64,000 nt of DNA, from assembly GCA_021029095.1 (NCBI GenBank), contig JAJOHG010000020.1:62001-126000 (forward strand), written 5' to 3'. Position numbers and translations under genes: made by a program. Below, in pieces: positions 11,905 through 21,959 of the stretch. The DNA comes from Phellopilus nigrolimitatus (taxonomy: Eukaryota; Basidiomycota; Agaricomycetes; Hymenochaetales; Hymenochaetaceae). The notes under the pieces are model-generated. The model did not search any database. It had not been told where the DNA came from and was given only the letters and a program-made list of their open reading frames with translations. The first letter of the stretch is position 1; each line of letters begins with the position of its first letter.

Positions 11905-12450
11905 AGACATTGGGACAGCGAGTCGGGAGGTATGAAGGGAGATTGATGTCGAGCGAAGTAGCATGAATAGCGGGTAAGGAATGGCGGAGCGGGCGAAGAG
12001 GGAGGCCTTAATGTAAACAGAAGACTCGCTTTGTCTTGAGAAGACAGCGTCCCTGTCGGCTTGTGTTTGTACGGGGAAAGCTGTACTGAACTTGCAGAGG
12101 TGAAGGCTGGCGGAGGCGCGTTCTGCCGATGTTTTTCTGGGGATTCCGAGCCCGCCTTCAAAGATGTGGATGCGAGCCAGTGAGAATGCGTGCCAGAGGA
12201 CGACCGGAGCGCCCTCGACCACGTAGACGATGGCAAGCTGAGCCATAACTGCGGGAAGACTTGCGCAAGCATAGCGACGGTATCTGTGCACCACTTCGAT
12301 CCGATTTCTAATGCGAATGCGGACGGAGGGTTCAGTGTATGGCGTCTCGCGCAAGAGCGAATGTTGACACATGACGCAGCGGCAGACTTGTTGCGACGCG
12401 CTCGACTCAACGACTGGAGGCAGATGATGCACCAATGAGTTCCTCGCCGA
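11905..12450. other. Unassigned sequence between the array and the gene mosaic
   Basis: Open frames exist on both strands but none carries a recognisable domain. A long minus-strand frame crosses from the promoter of copy 4 into the Nudix fragment and is best read as chance openness in GC-rich DNA. Confidence 0.3.
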
Positions 12451-12910
12451 CGGAACGTATCTTGTAGCTCATCGTACAGCTTGTGCAGCTCGACGGCGCG
12501 CTTGCAGATGTGCTCGTCCTCGACACCCAGCACGGCGAGCTTCATGATTTACTTGTCCATCGGCGGGCGGTACTGTTCAATGATGACCGTCGACGGCGCA
12601 AATGTGTTCTTGGCAGATTGAATGACGATGACAGCAAGGATTGCGACAGCTAGCGTCTATCTCCTAAGCATGTAGAGTAAGAGTGCTCAAAGTGAGAGGA
12701 CGCACCATCGATCCCCGCGTATCTTGCGTTCTGCGCATTCCTCCTCTAAGCATACCGAAACCAAACGCCGTACAGAATCACCCCGATGAACGCAGGGCCT
12801 CAACATTACCTGCCTGCCCTCCTGATCCTGCCATTCGAGCTCCTTCAGCGTGACCCATCTGCAAACAAAGTTGCCGTCAGCGCGTGCGCTTTCGCGACGC
12901 CGAATCGAAG
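12450..12910 (-). pseudogene. ADP-ribose pyrophosphatase (Nudix, YSA1/NUDT5-like) fragment
   Basis: On the minus strand, CRWVTLKELEWQDQEGR (about 12,870-12,806), then ECAERKIRG (about 12,745-12,710), then VIIEQYRPPMDK (about 12,590-12,552) appear in the order expected for the N-terminal part of fungal ADP-ribose diphosphatases. These enzymes hydrolyse ADP-ribose to AMP and ribose-5-phosphate. The expected Tyr after PPMDK is a TAA stop. The following residues (GVEDEHICKRAVE) look like a decayed Nudix box, though this is uncertain. No complete Nudix motif or C-terminus is present, so this is a non-functional piece. It is the first of a run of same-strand gene fragments. Confidence 0.6.
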
Positions 12911-13319
12911 TAGTGAACTGACTTCGCCTCCGAAGCTGGCAACTCGCGTGACGGTATGATTTTTGCCTGAAATGACATTCTCTTGGGGAATGAGGGTCGA
13001 CAGCGAGAGATAAAAGACGCGAATGGTTTTGTGAGTGAGCGAGAGGCGGCGAGTAAACATGGGCGTCGATCCGCAGCCTGGCTGCCTGAAGTTGCAGTAG
13101 CAACTACCAGTCGTCAATGACGTCGAACGCTTGTTCATTTTTTTGTGTCTGATTGTATATTTTACACTTTGGTTGTGGGCCATTGCTGCGCATGGCAAGT
13201 TACGATTCCTTTTTTTCCTCAGTCAAACCTTGCCATTTGCTTTAGTATATATTAGAACTCAGACATCTAGATAGACGAGAGACAAAAAATTATGTAAATG
13301 TTGTTTTTTGGATGATTTA

Positions 13320-15260
13320 TTTGACAGTGCCATAGGCAATGGTGAGTGACACTACAAAACGAAATGCCTGGTCCATCTGGTCATCGGAGACGCCGTCGCG
13401 GAACACGATGATGTACTCTTGAAGCGATCTGATATTCACTAAGTCGCTCGATCATCATGGTCTTGACGTCCGTGATCATCTGGTGTTCGAAATCTCAGCG
13501 TGAAAGACAAGAATAAAAAGGTTATAAAACTTGCCTCTTTGCTGTGTTTTTGGAGGCCTAGACTTGCGAGATAGTGCATGAACTCCTCATTGCAGCTCGC
13601 CACAACAGCGGCGATCGACGGCATCCCTTTTTGTAGCCAACGTCAGGGTGTGTCACACCCATTCCGATGAACATTATGTTCTTCAGCTAATGCATGGAGC
13701 TCGCGCGGAGTTGATGTGCACCTTGTTGCAGCGCTCGCGAACGGCGGGCAGAGTCCGCAGATACTGAATTTTTTGCTGGACACTCGAGGACATGGTGGAG
13801 GTTGCTGGGAGAGATGCAGGTAACTTCAAAGCCCGCGACTGATAATGATCGGCGCGTGGCGATGATAAGCTTAGCCTTAACTGTGGCTTCGAAAAGATAA
13901 GCGGACATGAAGGCAGCTTCCAAGTTTCGTGTTGACCTTGAGGGGGATATTCGAGAGGTATCCATCCCAACCTCTCTTTTCTAATGTTCACCATCTGCAT
14001 GCAGACGGTCGTGATCCCGAATTTGGAGTCGCACAGCTTCTTCAGACCCGGGTGGATTTCATTGTAGGATACGAAAACAAACATGATGTTCGGGCGCCCA
14101 GAACGCGTCTCTATCTCATTCTCGATCGCGTGGATCGCTGCAGTACGCAGTGGGCGCGTGGATCGCTTGCGGGAGCCGCACGAAGAGCAGCGGTGGAGCG
14201 TGCCGTCGACCTGTCTCTCGCACGCCCAGCACATTGCCATAAACCGCGTCACGACACCAAAGAACGCCGGGTCCGGGGTATTCCCGAAGTTCTCGTGCCC
14301 GCCGTCCGCACGGACGAGAATGGCGGCGTGAGTAAGCGGCGCGGGCCGGTGGAAGCGCACGTCGCAAGCGTCCCAGTATCCATTGGTGACGGTGAGAGAG
14401 CATTACTTTGGGCGGGCTGAGCAGGCGCGGGGGAACGACCGCCATGTCGAGGGAACACTTGATCCCGAAATCCTGTATGGGCGGCGCGCCCTCGCGCAGA
14501 CCCAGTACTTTGATTCCCTGTTCGGCGATCGTCTTAGCAATGACGAACGGTGGCATTGATGTGTACTTTGCCCTTATTAAAGTTTCGCGCTCGGAGAGCA
14601 TACCTGCGTATGGCTGGCCCAACTCGATCTCGCAGAGCTCGGCCGGAACAAAGTTTCCCTTGGCCTTGTTTCCCACATTGACAACGGGCAAGTAATCTGC
14701 ACGTTGGAGGCGAATATTGAATTCTGTACACTGTCATGAGTATCTAAGATCCAATTAGTTACACATGCCAGTTGTACTTACTTCGTTGAAACGCTGACCA
14801 TCCCGCCCATTCGTCGCACTGGAAGACTATCTTCTCGCCTAGTGGCTTCCGAAAACCGTGATTCCGCTCTTCCTGCGGTAGCCTAGATGCTACCTTGTAA
14901 ACCTCACGTGTCGGTAAAAGCTCTGGGGGTTGCTTGTCCCATACAATGTCTGTTGATATTTGATCATCGCATTGCTAAGGTGCGCGTTTGGGACGTAAAC
15001 CACGCCCACGCAGATTTTGATGTTGACCATGAGATTTTTGTACACTGGGTGCAAGTTTGCGAAGAATCCCTTCCAAGCCTCGAGACTCGCATTGAGAGCG
15101 AGCGTAAATTCGCCCAAAATTGAAGGGGGAAACAAGCAGCCTTTCTTGTCGGGCACGCCCATTTGCGAGGCCCGCACGATTACGATGAGGTTGAAGGCAG
15201 AGATGATCGGGAGAAGATTATAATTTGCATCCTCACTTCGGAGGTAAGTAGATATTGTTT
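13320..15260 (-). pseudogene. Argonaute fragment (linker, PAZ, MID, PIWI) with disabling changes
   Basis: Reading down the minus strand: linker (ASLEAWKGFFANLHPVYKN, about 15,100), PAZ end (LPVVNVGNKAKGNFVPAE, about 14,690), DMAVVPPRLLSPP (about 14,440), MID/PIWI pieces (MFVFVSYNEIHPGLKKLCD, about 14,070), MPSIAAVVASCNEEF (13,624) and IIVFRDGVSDDQM (about 13,400). This is the order of a fungal Argonaute, the small-RNA-guided RNAi effector. Frames change repeatedly. The first slicer aspartate, expected in GMDVTHP, reads GMGVTHP near 13,650. The protein ends after RDGVSDDQMDQAFRF at a stop, so the PIWI C-terminus with the catalytic His is absent, as is the N-terminal domain. It is a 5'- and 3'-truncated pseudogene. 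Confidence 0.8.
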
Positions 15261-15279
15261 GCTTTCAAGTAGCGTCAGT

Positions 15280-16160
15280 CGCATATCTAGTTGAGAATAT
15301 GAACGCTTACCGATCCAAGTCTGCGGGCGGTGGCTTCTTCGGGCATCCTTGCATTTTCTTTCTCCCGCCGTCGCAGCCGCCACTGTCGTCGTCAAACTCG
15401 TCAGAGTCATCAAATTCGTCGTCAGAGTCGTCAGTCTCCAGCAGGCTTGCCGGGTGTTCCCGGACGGCCTGCACGCCAGCCTCGGTGAGCTGCATGAGCT
15501 ACGCGGCCACGATCTTGAGCTGGTACTCCGGCATGCCGTCATTCGAGGCGTGTGCGCTCCGCGTGGATCTCCAAAATCAGCCGGTGCTCCTCGTCGTCAT
15601 TGCTATCGTCGTAGTCACTGTTCGGCTTGAGCGACGAGAAGTGTCTGGCGATCATCTTCGACGGTGTGCCTGTAACTTCTTCGTCCTGCGGCCTCTTTTT
15701 CCGCGGTTGGAAGGCCCGGCCCCGTCAGTGTTGAGCATGGCGCGCCGCAGGATGCGGAGCACCGCGGGCGCCCAAATGACTGTGCAGAACGCTTGACAAT
15801 GAGCTCGTGCATGCCCCACTCGAACTTGGGCTCGCACAGCGCTGCGAGCTTGCCCAGGTCCGGCTTGCGTATCCAGGAAGTCGACCGCGGACGGCGTGTG
15901 CCCGTTGCGCTCGGACATTTCCGGGTGTATGTACAGTAGGAGCACGTCGACGTCTGGGAAGGACTTGGAAAGCGCCTGCGCGAGCCGTGCCTTCTTCGAG
16001 TTGAGCAGCCCCCGCTCGTTCGTGCGCAGCTCCGGGCATGCTCCCGCGTGCGTGCCGCGTGTCGCTGAACCCGCCGCGCGAGCGCGAGTGCAAAATTCGG
16101 CCCGCAGTTCAGGAGCACCGCCGGGTCGTAGTTGCCCCCGCGCAGTTGGGTAGTCATACA
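15280..16160 (-). pseudogene. XPG/GEN1 (Yen1)-like structure-specific nuclease fragment
   Basis: The minus strand shows GGNYDPAVLLNCGPNFALAL (about 16,137-16,078), ELRTNERGLLNSKKARLAQ, ALSKSFPDVDVLLLYIHP and LGKLAALCEPKFEWGMHELI, then VIWAPAVLRILRRAML (about 15,785-15,740). These are the I-region and helix-hairpin-helix area typical of fungal GEN1/Yen1-type Holliday-junction resolvases. The metal-binding GGDYD motif reads GGNYD, a loss of an acidic ligand. The reading frame shifts at least twice (for example between FLD and the LGKLAALC segment). The N-terminal XPG-N half is missing. It lies directly next to the Argonaute piece with no intergenic promoter, consistent with a joined fragment rather than a gene. 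Confidence 0.65.
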
Positions 16161-16479
16161 AAACGACGTCCTTCGGAAGAAGTTCGCGCGAACTGCTATC
16201 ACAGCACTGGACTTCCGGAGTCCCGGACGCACAGGGTCTGTGGCCGACAGCGCTTGGAAGTGGGAGACAAGAGCGTTCTACCAAGGCGGGAGCATCAGAG
16301 CACTGTGGAGTCTCTGTCTCCGTCTGAGTCGCAGCTTTGATCACGCCCTCAGCGCTTGCAGGGGCCGCAGCCGGCTCGGGGTTCGGATTTATGCGCTGCC
16401 ATGGGCTGCCGTCCGGGCAGAGCGCGGCGCAGTTGATGACGCTGAACGTATAGTAGGAGCTCTCGAGCTCGATGTCCCT

Positions 16480-17330
16480 GGCGCGTTCAAGGAGGCCGGT
16501 GCAGAGCACGAACCCCGTGAGCGCGTCCTTCACTGAGTCTGGTGGTAGTGCATAAGTTCATATATATGTATAACGGACGAATGGGGGAGCGGAAGATGGC
16601 GGACTCAGAATGCTGCTGGATGGCGGGCAGGTTGGCCTCCCAGTTGCTGACCTACGTCTCGCCCTTGGAAAGCGAGCGGCTCTCGTACGCACTGACGAGC
16701 CGCGCAAGACCGATGAGCTGTTTGGATGCACCGGGCCACCGCGTGCTGTCGACGACGCAGGAGCGGGCAGAGACGGCAAAATCCCGGTAGAGGTTCTGGC
16801 AGTCGGTTTCAAGTACAAAACCATGGAGTCAATTTAAGGTGCCAATAACGATAGAGAAAAGATTACCAAGTATATTAATGCCCGCTTTGATGATGCTTTC
16901 AGCATCGAGAAAGTCGATCAGCTTGCTCGGGGACACTAGAACGTGAGTTTAGTCCACTGGAGGCCGAAGAACATTGGATTTAACACGCCAGTGACTCTTC
17001 ATGGCGTTGACCTGCAGCAGCAAAATCATCTCCGGCGTCGCGATCTGCACGAGTGCCACCGGGTGCTTGGGGCTGCCGGACGTGAACGACGGGCGTCACT
17101 CGAGATAGAAGCCAACGACGCGCGGCGGCGCCGCGAAGAGGCCGTCGAGCTCCTTCTTCGCCTCCTCGTGGTCGCGAATATACAGCAGGCGCGCGCGCGG
17201 GAAGTATTTGACGTACGAGTAGGGCGGGAGGTTGAGCGCGCGCTCGGCTTCTAGAATGCGCACAGTTCGGGGAAGGGCGCGAGGCGCAGGTCGGAGGCGT
17301 GGGGGGGCGGCGCGGCGGGAGGCATTGTCG
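16480..17330 (-). pseudogene. WRN/EXD2-type 3'-5' exonuclease fragment
   Basis: The minus strand starts MPPAAPPPHASDLRLAPF (ATG at 17,325), followed in another frame by PPYSYVKYFPRARLLYI, then HPVALVQIATPEMILLLQ, DFLDAESIIKAGINIL, TDCQNLYRDFAV, GLARLVSAYESRSLSKGET and NWEANL. This matches DEDD-type exonuclease proteins of the WRN/EXD2 group. The catalytic DxE motif, normally FDLEW, reads FYLE followed by TGA near 17,100, so both the metal-binding Asp and the Trp codon are lost. A second stop sits near 17,255. It abuts the nuclease fragment below it and the ARG5,6 piece above it. Confidence 0.7.
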
Positions 17331-17539
17331 GGGGGCCGCTGGACGCGGGCGGGCGTGCTGCGAGCTTTGGGTGTTTTTCTGGGTGTTCAGAGGCGGGGTT
17401 CCTGCGGCTGCCGCGCGCAGGATGTGCTCGCTTTCTTGCCTGAGGATGCCTTCACGGGCGGTACGTCTCTCTTGGCGAGACTCCGGCGGCGTCCTCTTCT
17501 TGATGGGTTGTGCGGATGAGTTGGGAGAAAAGACCTGTA

Positions 17540-18755
17540 CAGCCCCAGCGTCCCGAGAAGTAGCTGCACGGATGTCGCGTAGCAGCCCGGGTTCGCGATG
17601 CGCGCCGCGCGCCGCATGGCGGAGCGGTCATACAGCTCTGGATGTTGTGTTCAGATTTTTGCCAGTCGACGAGCAGCGCAAACATAGAAAGAAGCGTATT
17701 CAAAAAAGGCGAAAAAAGTTATTTTGGGTTATAAGTACGTCAAGGAGCCAATTTACATACATGTAGTGGGCGCATTGGTCTGCTCACCCGGAAGCCCGTA
17801 CGTCCACCCGTCCTCAAAGCGGTATTCCGCACTCAGGTCAACAACGACGCTGCCCTTCCCGCCCGCGCGCCTCTGCGCGCCGCTGCCAACCGCGTCCACG
17901 AACGGCTTCGCCGCGCCGTTCGGGAGGGCCATCACCCACGCATCGACTTCCCCGGCCTCCTCCATCCGCTGCACGTCCGCCGCGGACAGGTTCGAGTACT
18001 CCACGCGGCGCTTCGCGTACGAGTCGAGCACAGACCCCGCGAGCTGGTGCGACGAGACGTGCGTGAGGTCCAGGTGCGGGTGGCCCGAAAGCAAGCCCGT
18101 GAGCGTACGCCCGGTGTAGCCCCGCGCGCCGATGAGCGCGAGACGCTTCGGTTCTGAAGATGGCGGGGTTACGGTGGTAGCGTAGCCGCGCGATGAGCCT
18201 GGGAGATGCGTTGCGTTCTTCCGTGCGAACGTCGAGTACGAGCGCACGCTGTTCACGGGCGGAGTGCGGTGCGGCGGAGCCGACGGGCCCACGGGGAGAT
18301 ACGCACGCTCGATGCGGCCCTTCGCCTCGAGGTCCTTGACGTTCTTCTCGACGTCCTCGATATTCTGAATGCCGCACCAGAAGAGGCTGCGGCCCCTGCG
18401 CGTGAAACTGCCGTCCGCGCGCTCAAAGTGCCACACCGAGCTCGGACGCGCGATGGCTGCAGCCGCATCAGCCACGTCATCACTCGTACGAGCGGTCCAG
18501 AACAGGCGGCGGTGGTCGCGGCGGATGGCGGCGAAAACATTGTCGATGACGCTGTTGAGCACGCTGTTCCGCGACGCGAGGAGCTTCGTGAATACGGGGA
18601 CCTCGCCCTCCGGGTGCGACACGATGGCGACGACGTCAAAGGCCTCGTCGCCGTATATCGTATAAGGCGTCTTTTTGAGCTCGTTGAGGATGCCTGCGAC
18701 GGACTGCTGGCCCGAGAACGTCTGGGTCGTCGTGCAGCTTGGTGATCTGCAGTAG
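17540..18755 (-). pseudogene. ARG5,6: ARG5,6 fragment (acetylglutamate kinase C-terminus and AGPR domain)
   Basis: A long open stretch from about 18,752 encodes VAGILNELKKTPYTIYGDEAF, RSLFWCGIQNIEDVEKNV and GRIERAYLPVGP, then PKRLALIGARGYTGRTLTG, ALPNGAAKPFVDAVG and DLSAEYRFEDGWTYGLP (ends 17,753). After a gap, NPGCYATSVQLLLGTLG appears near 17,600. In fungi this mitochondrial bifunctional protein provides acetylglutamate kinase and N-acetyl-gamma-glutamyl-phosphate reductase for arginine synthesis. Here the kinase N-terminal half is absent and the reductase stops just after its active-site NPGCYAT motif. What follows is unrelated. The 5' break lies exactly at the 18.75-kb palindrome. It is the best preserved piece of the mosaic, probably a recent capture. 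Confidence 0.85.
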
Positions 18756-18818
18756 ATCCGTGGGAAAACACAAAAGGTTCGGATCACCCGTGGGTGGGTG
18801 ATCCGTTTCCCACGGATC
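18753..18818. repeat. Palindrome at the centre of the gene-fragment mosaic
   Basis: An outer inverted repeat (GATCCGTGGGAAA ... TTTCCCACGGATC) encloses an inner one (GGATCACCC ... GGGTGATCC). The motif GATCACCCGT...GGGTGATCCGTGGGAAAC also occurs inside the left end of the hAT element at about 46,606-46,642. Fragments to its left are all on the minus strand and those to its right all on the plus strand. Confidence 0.75.
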
Positions 18819-18837
18819 ATGTACTCCGAGGAAACCT

Positions 18838-19350
18838 GTACATGACATCGAGGAGCCGTTCATCAACCCTGCTAGTGCTACTGGCGAGGAGACACGCAAG
18901 AATGTGTTCATCATTTTCACGCACGACGAGGTATTGCTCGCGAAGATTCGTAAGGTTGCGGAGTCAACGGGTGCGACGCTTTATCCTATCGATGCAAACG
19001 CAGACGAGCGCACAGACACTCTGCATGATGTAACGAAGATTTTTCGACTGCGCTATACAACACGGGCCACAATCGGCGCATGGAACTGGACGCGCTTGGT
19101 GACAACTTGACAAAATGGCAAGATGTAGTGCGCAAAGACGTAAAGCATTACTTGCAGAAGGCTGGGTTCCGACGAGGGACATTGTGAATGTCCAGCTCGC
19201 TTTGAGCATGTAACAGTAAGTCTTCGTGCTCAAACTCGTAATATGTCGACTTAACTTCGTTACAATAGGAGTCTGGCACTAATGTCGTGCCGATCTTGCA
19301 CGATCCCCGCACGAACAAGAAACCGCCGACTTTTGTCCGCACAAACAACG
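18838..19350 (+). pseudogene. V-ATPase subunit a (VPH1-like) fragment
   Basis: The plus strand reads IEEPFINPASATGEETRKN, VFIIFTHDEVLLAKIRKVAE and TGATLYPIDANADERTDTLH, then after a frame change LYNTGHNRRMELDALGDNL and TKWQDVVRKD, then in a further frame LLAEGWVPTRDI. After an intron-like gap (about 19,205-19,265) it gives VPILHDPRTNKKPPTFVRTN. This is the cytosolic N-terminal half of the membrane subunit a of the proton-pumping V-ATPase. The match stops at RTN (about 19,345). Neither the true N-terminus nor any transmembrane segment is present, and at least two frameshifts occur, so it is a gene fragment. Confidence 0.8.
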
Positions 19351-19880
19351 GGTGCGCCACGGATGGCAGCGAAGCGCGCCGCGCGCAGGTCATCACGCTC
19401 ATGAAGAGCCTCATGTTCCCATACCATGACTCGAGCACGGGCACACGCTCGCAGGACGCGTCGCCGTTACAACTGCCACACGATGGCCACCCCTCTTTGG
19501 CGCAAAATGACGAAGGCAAGACGATTTGCGAAGCGTACGTCTACTCTGCTTCCTTTGACAGCAAATGACACGGACTGATCTGCTTCTTCTCCTTCCTGCG
19601 GATTCTTCGGCGAAAGGCAAATAATGATTGCAGTGCGTATCTCTGCTTCTCTCGTATGATGTACACGTTGCTTAATAACCCCCTGCGCTTCACAGTTTCA
19701 AGCTTCAAGAGTGTGCGTCCGATCTCCATGAAGTCAGACATCACTCGCAAATGTTTGCGTCACTGTGCATGCCGGGTCTCTGGCGGGACGCCTTCTGCGA
19801 GCCCCAGCGCCTCGCGCTGCGCTTTGCTTAGTGCCACGCAGCAGATGTTACCGACCATCGCATCAGACTCGCCGACCGTG
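19350..19880. other. Unassigned spacer in the mosaic
   Basis: Open frames are present on both strands but none is recognisable. The boundary with the V-ATPase piece is abrupt after the RTN residues. Confidence 0.3.
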
Positions 19881-19884
19881 TAGC

Positions 19885-20290
19885 CGGCGTACAACTACAA
19901 CCAGGAAGACTATGACTTTGCAGGCCCACAGTCCGAGCTCATGGGTGCGTTCAGGGGCGACCCGTACAACAACGGGTCTTCTCGACAAGCAGGCACTTTG
20001 ACAACTCGCTCATGTACAACCCGCATGCGTTCCCCGGGCCGTACAGCCTGGAGCTCCTGCAGCGCTCAGCGTACTACGGCGACAACTCGGACGCGGCGCA
20101 TGCAGAGGAAGGACCGGCTGAGCAAGCGCCGGCGCATGAGCATCGACTCCGCGACCGAGCCGCCGTCGTCGACCGCGTCGTACTCGTCGTACGCGATGGA
20201 GCCGTCGAGCGCGACGCCGTCGCCGTGCTCGTCATTTGACATGGGCATGGTGTACGTATACCCGCCGTTCTCCGGTAACGGCGCGCACGG
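19885..20290 (+). pseudogene. Fragment resembling a fungal transcription-factor tail
   Basis: Three consecutive pieces in different frames read YNYNQEDYDFAGPQSELMGA, FDNSLMYNPHAFPGPYSLEL and DRLSKRRRMSIDSATEPPSS (then TASYSSY and Ser/Pro-rich). The basic KRRRMS stretch followed by Ser-rich sequence resembles regions of fungal DNA-binding proteins, but no DNA-binding domain is visible, so the family cannot be named. The frame changes mark it as decayed. It sits between the V-ATPase and Ca2+-ATPase fragments, in the same orientation as both. Confidence 0.35.
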
Positions 20291-20844
20291 CAGCATCGGA
20301 GGCCGGCATCGGAGGCGGCAATGCGCGGGTGCGTTCTGGCACTGCCGCAGATGGCGGATAAGTCGCTGGCACCGTTCGTGCACCCGGAAAGAAAAAAAAA
20401 TAAGTTGTAACCAAATGGAACAGGGACACAGTCGAACCAGCCGATCATCAACTGTCTCTATTCCTATGACGTACTACTCGCTTTATTTCTTCTCGGCAAA
20501 GTGAGCGGTACGTCATAATGTGCACGAGTAGTCGTCCTCCTGCTCACTCACACGCACTCCGGGTCCGCGTCCGGGTCCGTCTCTTTCTCCCCCTCCCGCT
20601 CGCTGTCCCCGTCGCCCTCACGTGTGGATGGCTCCTCTTCCCTCTTTGCCCGCCGTCCCCGACGCTCTCCACCCGCTTTACCCTTTTTCGGCGGGCCATC
20701 ACCCGACTTTGCTCGCGCTGCGAGATAACCGGCCTGACGTACAGACGGGGCTCTCGAGCCTCACACTCCTCCACCCCAACTCGCCGAACCACGGGCACAT
20801 GCACAAACACTCCTTCAGACGTGGCAGAAGAAGGGAGGAAGGAG

Positions 20845-21700
20845 AAGAGTGAGAGCGATGCGATCAAGAAGGCGCCGTACGCCGACTGCAAGAAGGGGGA
20901 GGCGGACGGTTCTCTAAGCTTGCGTGAGTTGCAGCAAGGTCTTCGAGGGTGTCTGCAGCTACATTGTCATTGCGTTCGGCGTCAAGAGCTTCAATGGACG
21001 GATCATGATGGGTAAGAGCACGCCTTTAATCTCGCAGCGAGCAGCTATTTAAGTTCAATTGATAGCATTGCGGACAGGCAACGATAACATGCTGCTGCAG
21101 ACGAAGCTGAACAATCTCGCGGAGCTGATTGCCAAACTCGGGAGCGCCGCAGGCTTCCTGCTCTTCGTCGCGCTGCTCATCCGCTCCTTCGTGCACCTCG
21201 GCACCGGCGACCCCATGCGCTCGGCGGACCAGGAGGGGCTCGCGTTCGTGAAGATCCTCATCATCAGCGTAACGCTCAGTCGCCGCGGAGCCCGAGGGCC
21301 TGCCGCTCGTGGTGACGCTCGCAACGAAGTGCATGACGCAGGAGAACCTGCTCGTGCGCATTATCGGTGGCTGCGAGACGATGGTGAACGCGAGTGTCGT
21401 ATGCACAGACAAGACGGGCACGCTCACGCAGAATGTGATGAGTGTCGTTGTGGGCTCCGTCAGTTTCTGCGCCAAATTCGTCCTGTGCCTCGCGGAGAAT
21501 CAGGCACACACGAATGTCGGCGAGGAGCCCGGCGTGCGCGAGACGCCGAAGGGGAGGGAACAGCGCCGGCAGCACTTGGACAACTTCTCGATCAACCAGA
21601 GTGAGCTGCACAACGTGCTGTCCCCCGTGCTGTGCCAGTTGTTCAACAACGCGCTCGCGGAGAACTCGACGGCATTCGAGGACGAGGACGGCAAGACTGG
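20845..21700 (+). pseudogene. PMC1-type Ca2+-transporting P-type ATPase fragment
   Basis: The order is ESDAIKKAPYADC (about 20,850), VFEGVCSYIVIAFGVKSFNG (about 20,940), LLQTKLNNLAELIAKLGSAA, FLLFVALLIRSFVHLGTGD and VKILIISVTL (21,275). Then, in a new frame, EPEGLPLVVTLATKCMTQ, NASVVCTDKTGTLTQNVMS (catalytic Asp motif DKTGT at about 21,400) and NNALAENSTAFEDEDGKTG. These are transmembrane helices 3-4 and the start of the P domain of a vacuolar calcium pump that expels Ca2+ from the cytosol. A frameshift lies at about 21,275, and residues between VTLA and the TK...MT segment are deleted. The actuator start and everything after the early P domain are missing. Confidence 0.85.
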
Positions 21701-21959
21701 CGCGCTGCGCTGCATGCCCGCCCGCTATCCCCCCCGCTACCGCACTCGAAGACAACCGCTGACCTCACAGCTACACTCAATTTGTGACCACTCAGCTGCC
21801 ATCGGCCCCTCGAGACTCAAGCCCAAGCCCTCCCCCGTCCCGCTCCCGTTCCGTCCCCCTCCCCTCCAATCTTCAACAACCGACGACGACGACCTCCACG
21901 ACGACCACTCTCCGACGTTGACGTCGCTCCCGCCCACCCTAGTCCTGCCCGTAGTACCA

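Noticed and set aside
11778..12545. 255-codon minus-strand ORF
   Set aside because: It crosses from the phosphatase promoter into the Nudix fragment, has no domain, and overlaps the conserved promoter blocks.
15652..16533. 293-codon minus-strand ORF taken as one gene
   Set aside because: It strings together the end of the exonuclease fragment and parts of the XPG/GEN1 fragment in mixed frames; the homologous blocks switch frames within it.
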